Assembly (NCBI RefSeq): GCF_009856525.1
Contig: NZ_CP047224.1
Location: 558,001 to 622,000 of the forward strand
Direction: 5' to 3'
Source of the DNA: Neorickettsia findlayensis
GTDB lineage: Bacteria; Pseudomonadota; Alphaproteobacteria; Rickettsiales; Anaplasmataceae
DNA length: 64,000 nucleotides
In this document: positions 17,339 through 25,454 of the stretch, piece by piece
Numbering within the stretch: position 1 is the stretch's first letter
Layout of the letters: each line of letters opens with the position of its first letter
Translations under genes and position numbers: made by a program
The notes under the pieces: generated by a model
Seen by the model: the letters and a program-made list of their open reading frames with translations, nothing else
Told to the model about the DNA's origin: nothing
The model's database searches: none

Positions 17339-17932
17339 ATGAAAGAGAACAAACAGGATCAAGCTCGAGGTGCCGGAGGAGAGCAGGAGAGTCACCAGGA
17401 ACAAAATGGTGACCAACAGGCAGCTGGGAGAACCCGAAGAAGACGTGGCGTAAGAACAGCGGTAGGGGATCAACACAACGCTGCTGGGGAAGAGACAAGC
17501 AGCGCAGGAGGAGAGGATACCCCTCAAACAGATGGAGTAGAACGACAAGAAGACGTTCCAGAAGATGATGAAGCAAAACAACTTCAGTGGGTTTTCGTCC
17601 TTCTTGTTTTTGCCTTTTGTGTGAATTATCTGCTTCGGGCATCGCTTATTAGAGTCAGAGATCACGCTAGAGGCATGCAGGGTGAAACAGAAGAGGAAGG
17701 AAAAGAAAGCCCTCTCCCACAAATCAGTCCCTTAAGCATGTTGATGGCAGGTTGGTTCTTGTATGCTTCACTAGCACTCGCAACAGCAATGTCAGGCTTC
17801 CTTGGTGAATCGGGCAGACAACTGAGAGGATTTCTACAGAGTGGAGGTTTAAATACAGAAGGAGGGGCACTTACAGGTGAACTGGATGATCCAGAAACAG
17901 AAGAACATGATAAAAACCGTGATTTTGGCTAG
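17339..17932 (+). CDS. Array protein 4: two-segment membrane protein with altered start
   Basis: From the ATG at 17339 a 197-residue protein: a hydrophilic Gln/Glu/Arg-rich N-terminus (with the basic patch GRTRRRRG at about 30-37), a hydrophobic segment at about 81-100 (WVFVLLVFAFCVNYLL), a second at about 128-150 (SPLSMLMAGWFLYASLALATAM), and an acidic tail with DDPETEEHDKNRDFG, comparable to the tails of proteins 1 and 2. The reading frame continues upstream as VLNSGDGDP, matching the MLNSGENG start of protein 3, but the ancestral ATG is displaced by an apparent two-base insertion, so translation must start at GTG 17333, ATG 17339 or a non-standard codon. Function not recognised. Confidence 0.72.
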   Translation: MKENKQDQARGAGGEQESHQEQNGDQQAAGRTRRRRGVRTAVGDQHNAAGEETSSAGGEDTPQTDGVERQEDVPEDDEAKQLQWVFVLLVFAFCVNYLLRASLIRVRDHARGMQGETEEEGKESPLPQISPLSMLMAGWFLYASLALATAMSGFLGESGRQLRGFLQSGGLNTEGGALTGELDDPETEEHDKNRDFG

Positions 17933-17957
17933 ATCTTGAGTACAAATAAAAGACAAA

Positions 17958-18467
17958 ATGTGGAATCCTAATGACCATCCTGATTTAAGTACATCAGAAG
18001 ACGAGTCGGATGTTCAAGAAGCAAGAGCGGCCATACAACAAAACAATCATGATTCTGCACAAGAGACACCTGCAGGAGATATTGGGCGTACAAATTCCCC
18101 TCATGTACCTCACGCGGGTGTTATTACAGCTTCACCTGACACCTTTATCATTGCCTTTACTGCCCTATTCACACCTTGTGTATGTTTTTTATTGCATCAC
18201 ATGATCTCGTCTTCCATCAGTCCAACCATACGTACTCAGGATTCAAAAGAACTAGATCAAGAACGCGGAATTGACTCTCCCGGGAATGGGGAAATTGGGC
18301 TACATCTTGTGCTATTCCCACTTTCCATGTTGCTCTGCTTTTTATGCACGTGGTGTATTCTAGGATTGGGAATTGATATACAAGAAGCAGAGCAACCACC
18401 ACGGGGAAATATTAACTATCCCGAATCAGAGGAAAGAGAGCAAATGCACGATACAGGAGCACCCTAA
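17958..18467 (+). CDS. Array protein 5: two-segment membrane protein
   Basis: A 169-residue protein, the most diverged of the array. A hydrophilic acidic N-terminus (STSEDESDVQEARAA) leads into hydrophobic segments at about 60-84 (FIIAFTALFTPCVCFLLHHMI) and about 112-136 (GLHLVLFPLSMLLCFLCTWCIL), followed by an acidic tail (NYPESEEREQMHD). The PLSML element in the second segment and the Pro-Glu-x-Glu-Glu tail are shared with protein 4, which is why I place it in the family despite low overall similarity. There are several Cys residues inside the membrane segments. It lies 25 bp after array gene 4, so it is probably in the same transcript. Confidence 0.72.
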   Translation: MWNPNDHPDLSTSEDESDVQEARAAIQQNNHDSAQETPAGDIGRTNSPHVPHAGVITASPDTFIIAFTALFTPCVCFLLHHMISSSISPTIRTQDSKELDQERGIDSPGNGEIGLHLVLFPLSMLLCFLCTWCILGLGIDIQEAEQPPRGNINYPESEEREQMHDTGAP

Positions 18468-18675
18468 TACTTCAAAAAGCACTATCTAGCCAACTAGCAG
18501 CATGGGTACTCTAAAGACGCTTTATCACTCAGCAATATAAGTGTGACCTTAAGGTGCCGAAATCATGATTAACTGAGGAATTTTTCCGGTAGCACTCAAT
18601 AAAATAGTAAAAAAATTAATTTACTTTTGATAAATTAAACCTCATAATAGGATTTGTACACAGACAGTATATATT

Positions 18676-19044
18676 ATGCCTAGACCAAAACATCTAAAGC
18701 CATTGCCGTTACTACATTTCATGACTCCACAGCAGCATGCTTGCATTAAAAATATGGAAAAATCACATGAACGCGAAAGTCAAGGCCAAGGTGACTCAGG
18801 CGTCAGGGAAGGAAAAGGTGATGCACACGAAAAGAGCGGTGCTGCTAACCAGCAAAGCCTGAAAACTGAACCGCTGATATTCCTAAAAAAACTCAGAGGA
18901 GCGGCGAGAGTTGAGAATCCTTTTGGACCTTTTCCTCAGAGCGGAAAGCCCTATGTTCCATCAAGTGAGCAAGCACCAGCGGCGCAATTAGAAGGAGAAG
19001 TAACGTGTACGGATTGCTGTAAAAGTTGTTTTAAAAACACATAA
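18676..19044 (+). CDS. Small hydrophilic protein with C-terminal Cys cluster, 122 aa
   Basis: No family recognised. The first 16 residues are basic and Pro-rich (MPRPKHLKPLPLLHF), the middle is a Gly/Glu/Lys-rich, probably disordered stretch (SQGQGDSGVREGKGDAHEKSG), and the end holds four Cys within eight residues (CTDCCKSC), which could bind a metal or form disulphides. There is no membrane segment, so it is not a direct relative of the array proteins, though it shares their low-complexity style. Its upstream sequence (18605-18675) is AT-rich with TTTACT and CATAAT 17 bases apart, similar in character to the sequence before array gene 1, and it also lacks a ribosome-binding site. A terminator follows at 19112. 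Confidence 0.65.
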   Translation: MPRPKHLKPLPLLHFMTPQQHACIKNMEKSHERESQGQGDSGVREGKGDAHEKSGAANQQSLKTEPLIFLKKLRGAARVENPFGPFPQSGKPYVPSSEQAPAAQLEGEVTCTDCCKSCFKNT

Positions 19045-19111
19045 CAGATTTATGGAAAATGTGGGATCACGTGGTGCACCTAATATATCAAGCTTATTGA
19101 TATATACTTAT

Positions 19112-19137
19112 TGGGCCTAATTGCAGCCCACTTTTTT
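19112..19137 (+). terminator. Rho-independent terminator after the array region
   Basis: TGGGC at 19112-19116 pairs with GCCCA at 19126-19130 across a nine-base loop, followed directly by CTTTTTT. It ends transcription of the 122-residue gene and possibly of the whole plus-strand accessory block. Confidence 0.65.
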
Positions 19138-19406
19138 ACTTCTCTAGAAATACTTTTCTTAGCATCATACGAAAAAACGCACCGAGTTTTGTTTACCAAA
19201 CGAGATCCAGTCACAAGTGCATTTTCTCATTTCTGTGAAAATATGGTTCTTGACGCTACATAATGAGTAAGTAGATGTAAACTCGATGTATACTCAATAA
19301 CGCCTAATTGGAGATTAACCTGCTCGCTCCAACGAAAATATAACACCCAGAACAATACAAAGGGCAAAAGCGCGTACAAATTTATTAGAAAAACGTCGGA
19401 ATATAT
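19138..19406. other. Empty spacer between the array block and the GNAT gene
   Basis: Together with the terminator this forms a 362-bp gap (19045-19406) without a supported gene. It is AT-rich, separates the plus-strand array block from the minus-strand GNAT gene, and shows no RNA gene or mobile-element signature that I can recognise. Confidence 0.5.
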
Positions 19407-20171
19407 TCAGAGACACCTTGAGTAGTATAGTCCAAGTCCACCAAGCATCCTGAAACCCATTTTTCTGTATAAGCTCTCAGAAATTGGATTGATACAATGC
19501 GCAATTGCTGCATCGCAACCTAGTTCCTTCACCAAGGCGAGCCGCTGTAGAACCAATTGCATTCCTATACCACACTGTCTATACTCCTGGAGCACGCCAT
19601 CAGCATAAAAACACGCCACGCGTTCATCAAGATAGAAACCACATACACCCACGATTTTGCTATCTAAGGAAACAAGAAAGAACCGAAGTCTATCCGGATC
19701 AGCTTCTCCTATACCTCGAAATGATGGGACCAATATTCCGGGCCTATGCCAGAAGATTCTCGACGATAACTCATCAAATAACTGTACTTCTTCTAGGGTA
19801 GAGATTGGCTTAAATTTTATAGAAACATTACTCTTACTAGAATGTATTGTATATCTTGAAAGATCTAGGAAAGCTTTTTTCGGGTTACTTGTGCGTCTGA
19901 TATTATACTTACCAAGGTACATTTTTAGAACACTCATACTTGGCTCGACGGCCCAGGACATGTCCCAGCCCCTCTCATTAAGATGTCCCAGGATCGTTAC
20001 AAATTCAGACTCGGTTACTGCATTTGAGCAGAACACATAGTTGAATAAAGAATCCTTGACACCATTATAAACGATAATATGATCCCCCACCGCAATAGTT
20101 TCCCATTTGGAAACCTCCGCTAGATAGCAAACATACTGCCGAAGGTTACGGGAATGAAGTAAACCACTCAT
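19407..20171 (-). CDS. GNAT-family N-acetyltransferase
   Basis: A 254-residue protein with a C-terminal GNAT domain (about 118-250). The acetyl-CoA binding motif A is visible as EYRQCGIGMQLVLQRL (R/QxxGxG type), preceded by the beta strand IVGVCGFYLDERVACFYADGV and followed by the C-terminal ISESLYRKMGFRMLG, the N-x-x-S/A-x-x-x-Y-x-x-x-GF element. The N-terminal 110 residues form an additional, GNAT-like or unrelated domain. The substrate cannot be told from sequence. It ends 25 bp from the 145-residue gene upstream on the same strand, so the two could share a transcript. Confidence 0.85.
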   Translation of the reverse strand: MSGLLHSRNLRQYVCYLAEVSKWETIAVGDHIIVYNGVKDSLFNYVFCSNAVTESEFVTILGHLNERGWDMSWAVEPSMSVLKMYLGKYNIRRTSNPKKAFLDLSRYTIHSSKSNVSIKFKPISTLEEVQLFDELSSRIFWHRPGILVPSFRGIGEADPDRLRFFLVSLDSKIVGVCGFYLDERVACFYADGVLQEYRQCGIGMQLVLQRLALVKELGCDAAIAHCINPISESLYRKMGFRMLGGLGLYYSRCL

Positions 20172-20195
20172 AATTCACGGAATTCAGCTGCAGCA

Positions 20196-20633
20196 TTAAT
20201 GATCAATACCCCGGCCTGCGCTCGGTCCCAAACTAGGTGTAGAATCAGGTGACAAAACCGGACCCTCACTTTGAGGAGCAGGTGGAGAAACACCCTCAAG
20301 CCTCAGCACACCAGCCACCCTTTGGGCCTGCTGGGCTAACTCTGATTGTAACTCTTTAGCTTGACCCACCACATCTGGTAAACCAAATGTACTCAGATCA
20401 GAGAGTTTTAGCATCCCTTCACAGATATTCCCGGACAAAAGACCCATTGCACCACTACACTGCTGCCCAGCTTGATCGATATTACCAGTCTGTGCAGAAA
20501 CAACACTCGTGTTAAGGCCCTTTACTGCTTCAGCAATGTTTACAACACCTCCACTACCACCTTCTTTAGCCATTTTGGATTGAATCATTGCCTGCTGCAC
20601 TGAACCCATGCCACCACCATCTGAGCCTTCCAT
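20196..20633 (-). CDS. Unrecognised Gly/Ser/Gln-rich protein, 145 aa
   Basis: A 145-residue protein without a recognised family, signal peptide or membrane helix. It starts MEGSDGGGMGSVQQ, has an amphipathic middle (VVNIAEAVKGLNTSVVSAQTG, then two Cys near 59 and 71, then helices AKELQSELAQQAQRVAGVL) and ends in a Pro/Ser-rich tail (SPPAPQSEGPVLSPDSTPSLGPSAG). This small, flexible, helical build without a Sec signal resembles secreted effector or needle-type proteins only in general terms. AAGG lies four bases before the ATG at 20633. It precedes the GNAT gene by 24 bp on the same strand, and a 387-bp gap with two palindromes lies upstream. Confidence 0.65.
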   Translation of the reverse strand: MEGSDGGGMGSVQQAMIQSKMAKEGGSGGVVNIAEAVKGLNTSVVSAQTGNIDQAGQQCSGAMGLLSGNICEGMLKLSDLSTFGLPDVVGQAKELQSELAQQAQRVAGVLRLEGVSPPAPQSEGPVLSPDSTPSLGPSAGRGIDH

Positions 20634-21020
20634 AATCCTTAACTAAATTTTCAAAAACGCCTGCGTAAATTTTATCACAGTGACGATAAAAAATCTCCTA
20701 AACACGCCCTTTTTTTGCGCTGAACACCTTTAAGGAATACACTCTAGAGCATATACATATGGAGGAATAAACCGAAATTATCCTCCATGATCGGGTTGTG
20801 CGTGTAAAAGTAAGCTACCACTTCTTACTGAGTATAGATGAGAAAGATAAGAAAATTTTGAGCAACCGATCTACCTTCAACGGCGGCTAATAACTATGCA
20901 CAATACGCTATCTCGCGTTCAACGGATCCTGGAACAGGAGGAATATGCACACTATTTTTCCCACCCAAGCATTATAATGCAAATTTTGCATTTGACAGAC
21001 CACACAAAAGAAGTACAACG
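20634..21020. other. 387-bp gap with two palindromes
   Basis: No gene supported. Two palindromes stand out: ATGGAGGA (20759-20766) with TCCTCCAT (20781-20788), an eight-base-pair stem with a 14-base loop, and ATGCAAA (20977-20983) with TTTGCAT (20985-20991) around a single central base. The second lies just past the end of the GltD-PyrK gene and could be an operator or part of a 3' end; the first could be a regulatory hairpin in the leader of the 145-residue gene. Confidence 0.5.
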
Positions 21021-24000
21021 CTATTTTTGCTCCATCTGGGACTTACAATACAAGTAATTTAATTTTTCTGTTAGGGAATTCTGTTTTAGTCTTTGGGAGA
21101 GAAAGTGAAAGTCCGTAATCTCCATATTCTGATCTTGGTTGACACAACTATATACGTACTCTTCTTTCCCATTGATGTATCTCCTCTGTATACACTGAGC
21201 ACATATACCTTGCATCATACATTGCATCGGCGAGTTAATCGATGCAATCGCTTTTAGGGTGGGTTTGAGAATGTGTCTATACTTAGCAACAAACCTTTGT
21301 ACAGCAGACATCAACGAATCTGAACCTATTGTAATAATACGGTCAAGTGCTTCAGCTTTTATAGGAAGCAATATTTCTCTTCTGACGTACTTTTCAAGAG
21401 CGATTATCATGTTACCCATAAGAGAAACATCGCAAGACCTATTAGAAGGAAATTTCCCTTCATCGCAAACCCAGACAACACAATCTGAAAAAGTCTCTAT
21501 CATGTCCACTTTGAAACGATCGCTCAACTTTTTGTAACCAGAAAAATAAAGTACATTACAACCATTTTTTTTCATTGCTTCAGCTACAGAGAATAACACT
21601 GCATTACCAAGTCCCCCTCCAATGAGAAGAACATTTTCATTTGCAGGAATCTCAGTAGGTGTGCCTAGTGGACCAGTGAGAACAACACTTTCGCCCACTT
21701 TAAGGAACTTACATAAATACGAAGATGCGCCTACCTCTATCACAATGAGCGAGATAACACCGTTGGTTTTGTCAACATAGGATCCGGTCAAAGCTATAGC
21801 TTCTATCTCAAAAGGGTAATTAAAGTTCTGCAGTTTGTAGAACTGTCCGGGCATGAAATTCTTAGCAGGAAGTGGCGCACAAATACGGAGCTCATAAATA
21901 TTATTTGAGAGAGTTACTACTTCCAGCACCTCTGCCTTGAGCAGATGCTCCATCATCCTTAGAAATCTTTCGTTATCAATCTCGGGAGAGTAATCATTAA
22001 CAACGTGCCTATCAACAGTAGACTCTTTTGCGGAGATTTCACAGTAGTTATTGGTCTCACTACAATCCAAGGTGTAATTATTCTCCTCGACCTTATACTC
22101 ACCTTGATTAGCATCACTTAATGCTCTCTGAAAACCACATGGACTAAGATCTGATATGCCAACACTAATATCATTAGATATATGCAGAGCGCGAGATCCT
22201 ATCATAGAACCTACGGATCCATAACAAGATGGATCTCCCGTTTTTGATTTACTAGAAACCTCACCATTGCTACACGTATTGCTGGATTCATAGTAAGCGG
22301 ATAGAGTTTCACACATTTCTAAAGGAGGATTTTTCAACAGCTTCTCTGTTATGAGATGATACTTATCTTTTGCACTAGCCATCGCACCAACAACGCTCCC
22401 AGCATAATTCTGATCTAGATCACCAAAAAAAGTGATATTAGATTCTAGGCCACCGTACCATAGGGGAAATGCGTCCTTCAGAGCTGTACTGGGTTTAGTC
22501 CCTGCTGCTACAATAATACTCCTTGCACTTATTGTAATTCTCTTACCCCTTTGAAGACAGACTACCTCTTTTGCGGACGCATATTGATCTAGAAGAATTT
22601 CTAATGGTTCAACTTCTTCGATGAACTCCACTCCCTCACACAACGCATTATTGAGTTCTTCGTAATTTATACGATATGCTGGACTGTCCTCTATTCGCTT
22701 ACGATAAACTATCTTCACACCGCCAAGCGATTTAAGAAATTGTGTCTTATTTTGGGTTTTTCTGAGCTCTCTAGCATGTGAGACAAATTCATATGCTATT
22801 AGCTTTTCCTCTTCGTTCCAATTTTTTTCTACTTCTGGAACACCGTATATACTGACTAAGTAGTCATATCTTTGTAAAAATTTCTCGACCTGAACCTTGT
22901 AGTAAACAAGAGCCTCTGTTGCGGAATCTACAGCAGTAAGTCCCCCACCTATGACAACTACAGGCATACGCATTTGCAGGCAGGCAACTGAATCCTTTTT
23001 AAATGCTCCACTGAGTTGTAGTGTCATTAAAAAATCTGAGGCAAACCGTACGCCTCTAGCGAGAATATTAGTTATATTAGGAATATTGGGACTACCGCTA
23101 CCAACACATAAAGCAACATGCCCAAACCCTAATTTGTTACAATCCTCAATAGTAAGGTTGGAGCCAAATCTCACACCACCAAAAACATGAAAGTTCTCCC
23201 TTCTCTCAAGAAGTAATCTTATCAGCTTGAGATAATTCTTATTCCATCTAACCGTAATACCGTATTCTATAACTCCGCCAAACCCTTGAACAACTCTCTC
23301 ATCAAGATTCTCGTAGAGCTCATGAATATCCTTGATCAGCACAAAATCCTTCTTACTTCTGACTGAACACCCATCTGTAAGGGAAACAATCTCTGCTGAA
23401 CACGAATCCTTCCCTGCTGGATCAGGATCCTCTGTGCCGTTTAATATTGGGGTCCCGGATAAAGCCTGCTCAGCTGAGCAAGAACTTTTGTATTCCCAAT
23501 CCAATCTTCCTGTATACTTTGATGGTAAAGACTCTATTTTAACACCATCTACCAAAACTACTGTGTGTCCCTCATTGAGGAGATAATGTGCTAGAGTGAA
23601 ACCAGCTGGACCAGAACCAGAAATGAGCACCTTTTGACCCGAGAGTTTCTGGGGAAGCTGCTTGTTAGGACGTAAAGGATTCCACCTTGTTAGAAGGCTA
23701 TAGATTTCAAAGCCAAACGGTAACTCTAGAACAGCATCCAGAATTGCAGTTTCTATTCCCGGAATATTAACTGGTTCCTGCTTCTGATAAATACATGAAC
23801 GCATACAATCGTTACAAATTCTGTATCCCGTTGCAGCACACATAGGATTATCGAGTGTTACAACAGCTAACGCGGCAACAATTCTACCCTCGGAATACAA
23901 CTTGTTCATCTCGGAAATCCTCTGCCCCAAAGGACATCCCTTTTGTGCTATTCCCAATGCTGATTTTCTATACCCTACCCCTGGTGAGGAAAACCCGGTT

Positions 24001-24743
24001 CTGCAGGTATCCTTTTTGCGAACATGACATATCAAGCAATAACAAGCTTGATCCACGCTGGAAATTTCATCTAATCCAGAATCAGCTAATTGAAAACCAT
24101 TACGCGATTTATACACACTCTTTTCTAGGATAATCAATCCATCCCTTTCAACACGCTCGAATTGTATAAGTGATTCAAAATCAAGCTTTTTAGGCAAATG
24201 AAATAAACCACCACGATATTCTTTGGGAAAACAGTGTGATAAAGCTGCACCAGCACGACACCGGTAAGTTTTCTCTGGACCATGGAAAGTGCTATCCGTC
24301 TTGTCTACAGCTTCAACCATATATAATGCATACTGAGCAGCAAGATCCAACTCTACTGAATATTTTTCTCGCTCCTTGAGCCATTCAAGGACTTTTTCTG
24401 CATACAAGACTTCATCAAACTTGGGTAGGTTCAGAACGGTTTTTAGTTTTTGTTCTACCGTAGGGAAAGGTATTGTTTTTGTATATTCTCTTAAAGCGAT
24501 CCTCTCAATAAAACTCCGCTTGCAGAGATGTATTGCGTTCGCTCTTCTTATGGAATTAGCTTTTTCCTCAAATACCTCTTCTATGCGGAAGAGTTTCACT
24601 ATGAAAGCTTCTACAGCAGATGCAAGTGAAACTATGTCTCTCACCGGCTCCTTGAGTGAACGTAAAAAATTTGCATGTAGCACTCCCAATTTTTCGATAT
24701 CATACAGTTCCTCAACCTTTGGAAAACCGCGCCCAACAGACAT
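21021..24743 (-). CDS. GltD-PyrK-type fusion flavoprotein (FAD/NAD(P) oxidoreductase), 1240 aa
   Basis: A fusion of two electron-transfer modules. Residues 1-370 include Cys clusters near 235-250 (CYCLICHVRKKDTC) and about 314 (CNDCMRSC), the [4Fe-4S]-type pattern of the glutamate synthase small subunit/NfnB family. A first dinucleotide fold (ISGSGPAGFTLAHYL) is near 374 and a second (VVVIGGGLTAVDSATEA) near 596. After a low-complexity linker (about 830-930) comes a ferredoxin-NADP-reductase/PyrK-like part, with LLIGGGLGNAVL near 1036 and a [2Fe-2S]-type CMMQGICAQC ending near 1185. The plan resembles NfnA plus NfnB, or GltD plus PyrK, in one chain. I infer a cytoplasmic NAD(P)H-dependent oxidoreductase; no glutaminase or FMN synthase domain is present. 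The start has no ribosome-binding site. Confidence 0.82.
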   Translation of the reverse strand: MSVGRGFPKVEELYDIEKLGVLHANFLRSLKEPVRDIVSLASAVEAFIVKLFRIEEVFEEKANSIRRANAIHLCKRSFIERIALREYTKTIPFPTVEQKLKTVLNLPKFDEVLYAEKVLEWLKEREKYSVELDLAAQYALYMVEAVDKTDSTFHGPEKTYRCRAGAALSHCFPKEYRGGLFHLPKKLDFESLIQFERVERDGLIILEKSVYKSRNGFQLADSGLDEISSVDQACYCLICHVRKKDTCRTGFSSPGVGYRKSALGIAQKGCPLGQRISEMNKLYSEGRIVAALAVVTLDNPMCAATGYRICNDCMRSCIYQKQEPVNIPGIETAILDAVLELPFGFEIYSLLTRWNPLRPNKQLPQKLSGQKVLISGSGPAGFTLAHYLLNEGHTVVLVDGVKIESLPSKYTGRLDWEYKSSCSAEQALSGTPILNGTEDPDPAGKDSCSAEIVSLTDGCSVRSKKDFVLIKDIHELYENLDERVVQGFGGVIEYGITVRWNKNYLKLIRLLLERRENFHVFGGVRFGSNLTIEDCNKLGFGHVALCVGSGSPNIPNITNILARGVRFASDFLMTLQLSGAFKKDSVACLQMRMPVVVIGGGLTAVDSATEALVYYKVQVEKFLQRYDYLVSIYGVPEVEKNWNEEEKLIAYEFVSHARELRKTQNKTQFLKSLGGVKIVYRKRIEDSPAYRINYEELNNALCEGVEFIEEVEPLEILLDQYASAKEVVCLQRGKRITISARSIIVAAGTKPSTALKDAFPLWYGGLESNITFFGDLDQNYAGSVVGAMASAKDKYHLITEKLLKNPPLEMCETLSAYYESSNTCSNGEVSSKSKTGDPSCYGSVGSMIGSRALHISNDISVGISDLSPCGFQRALSDANQGEYKVEENNYTLDCSETNNYCEISAKESTVDRHVVNDYSPEIDNERFLRMMEHLLKAEVLEVVTLSNNIYELRICAPLPAKNFMPGQFYKLQNFNYPFEIEAIALTGSYVDKTNGVISLIVIEVGASSYLCKFLKVGESVVLTGPLGTPTEIPANENVLLIGGGLGNAVLFSVAEAMKKNGCNVLYFSGYKKLSDRFKVDMIETFSDCVVWVCDEGKFPSNRSCDVSLMGNMIIALEKYVRREILLPIKAEALDRIITIGSDSLMSAVQRFVAKYRHILKPTLKAIASINSPMQCMMQGICAQCIQRRYINGKEEYVYSCVNQDQNMEITDFHFLSQRLKQNSLTEKLNYLYCKSQMEQK

Positions 24744-24992
24744 TACAGTTAAAAGAAAAAATCCGCGCTAGTCACAAAACGTCTTCACATTTTTTCACTA
24801 TAGCACTCCTAAAAACTCTAACACAGCGCTTACTGTTTGAGGCAAGAGAACAACAATCATATAGGAAAACCTGCACATCTCTACCAACAAGGTCGCTAAA
24901 GGAAAACCCAGGTCAGACACCTGTGAAAAGCGTACACAAACAACATATTCACTTGTTCGAATGAGCAAGAAAACAGACAAATATTTTACCCA

Positions 24993-25448
24993 TTATTCTG
25001 ACTGGATTGTCGCCATAATTGTCGCCTCTACACAGAGCTCATCAGCTACATAAGCTCCAGCTTCAAACTTCCAGAAACTCATTGATTTCTTTAACAAAGT
25101 TGCACTTAGGAGAATCTGAGTATCGGGCAAAACAGGCTTTTTGAACTTCGCTTTTTCAATAGAGGCAAAAAAGAATGGTTTCTTATGGTACTTCTCTTCA
25201 ACACTCATCATGGCGTATACACCAGCGGCCTGGGCAAGCGCCTCAATGAGCAACACACCCGGAGTAATCGGAAAACCAGGAAAGTGCCCTTGAAAAAACC
25301 AGGCATCAGAACCAGGCTTCCATCGGCAAACTATGGACTGAGATTCCCTGTCAATCTTCACTACCTCATCCAAGAATAAAAAAGGATCCCTATGAGGAAT
25401 CTTCTTTTTTATCTCTTCACGAGATAACAAAACGTCCCTAGCATCCAT
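24993..25448 (-). CDS. fabZ: 3-hydroxyacyl-[acyl-carrier-protein] dehydratase
   Basis: A 151-residue FabZ hot-dog fold dehydratase of type II fatty acid synthesis. The opening IKKKIPHRDPFLFLDEV, the active-site histidine in FQGHFPGFPITPGVLLIEALAQAAGVYA (His and the Glu of IEALAQ), and the KKPFFFASIEKAKFKKPVLPD strand are all characteristic. The ATG at 25448 is used; a TTG one codon upstream is not needed. It lies six bases after skp on the same strand. In other proteobacteria skp and fabZ flank lipid A genes (lpxD, lpxA); here they are directly adjacent. Confidence 0.96.
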   Translation of the reverse strand: MDARDVLLSREEIKKKIPHRDPFLFLDEVVKIDRESQSIVCRWKPGSDAWFFQGHFPGFPITPGVLLIEALAQAAGVYAMMSVEEKYHKKPFFFASIEKAKFKKPVLPDTQILLSATLLKKSMSFWKFEAGAYVADELCVEATIMATIQSE

Positions 25449-25454
25449 CAAAAC

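Noticed and set aside
19045-19406. Possible insertion-sequence remnant next to the array
   Set aside because: No terminal inverted repeats, target duplications or transposase fragments are seen in the gap.
21100-21125. GAAAGTCCG-like string reminiscent of RNase P RNA
   Set aside because: It lies inside the coding sequence of the GltD-PyrK gene and no other RNase P RNA elements surround it.
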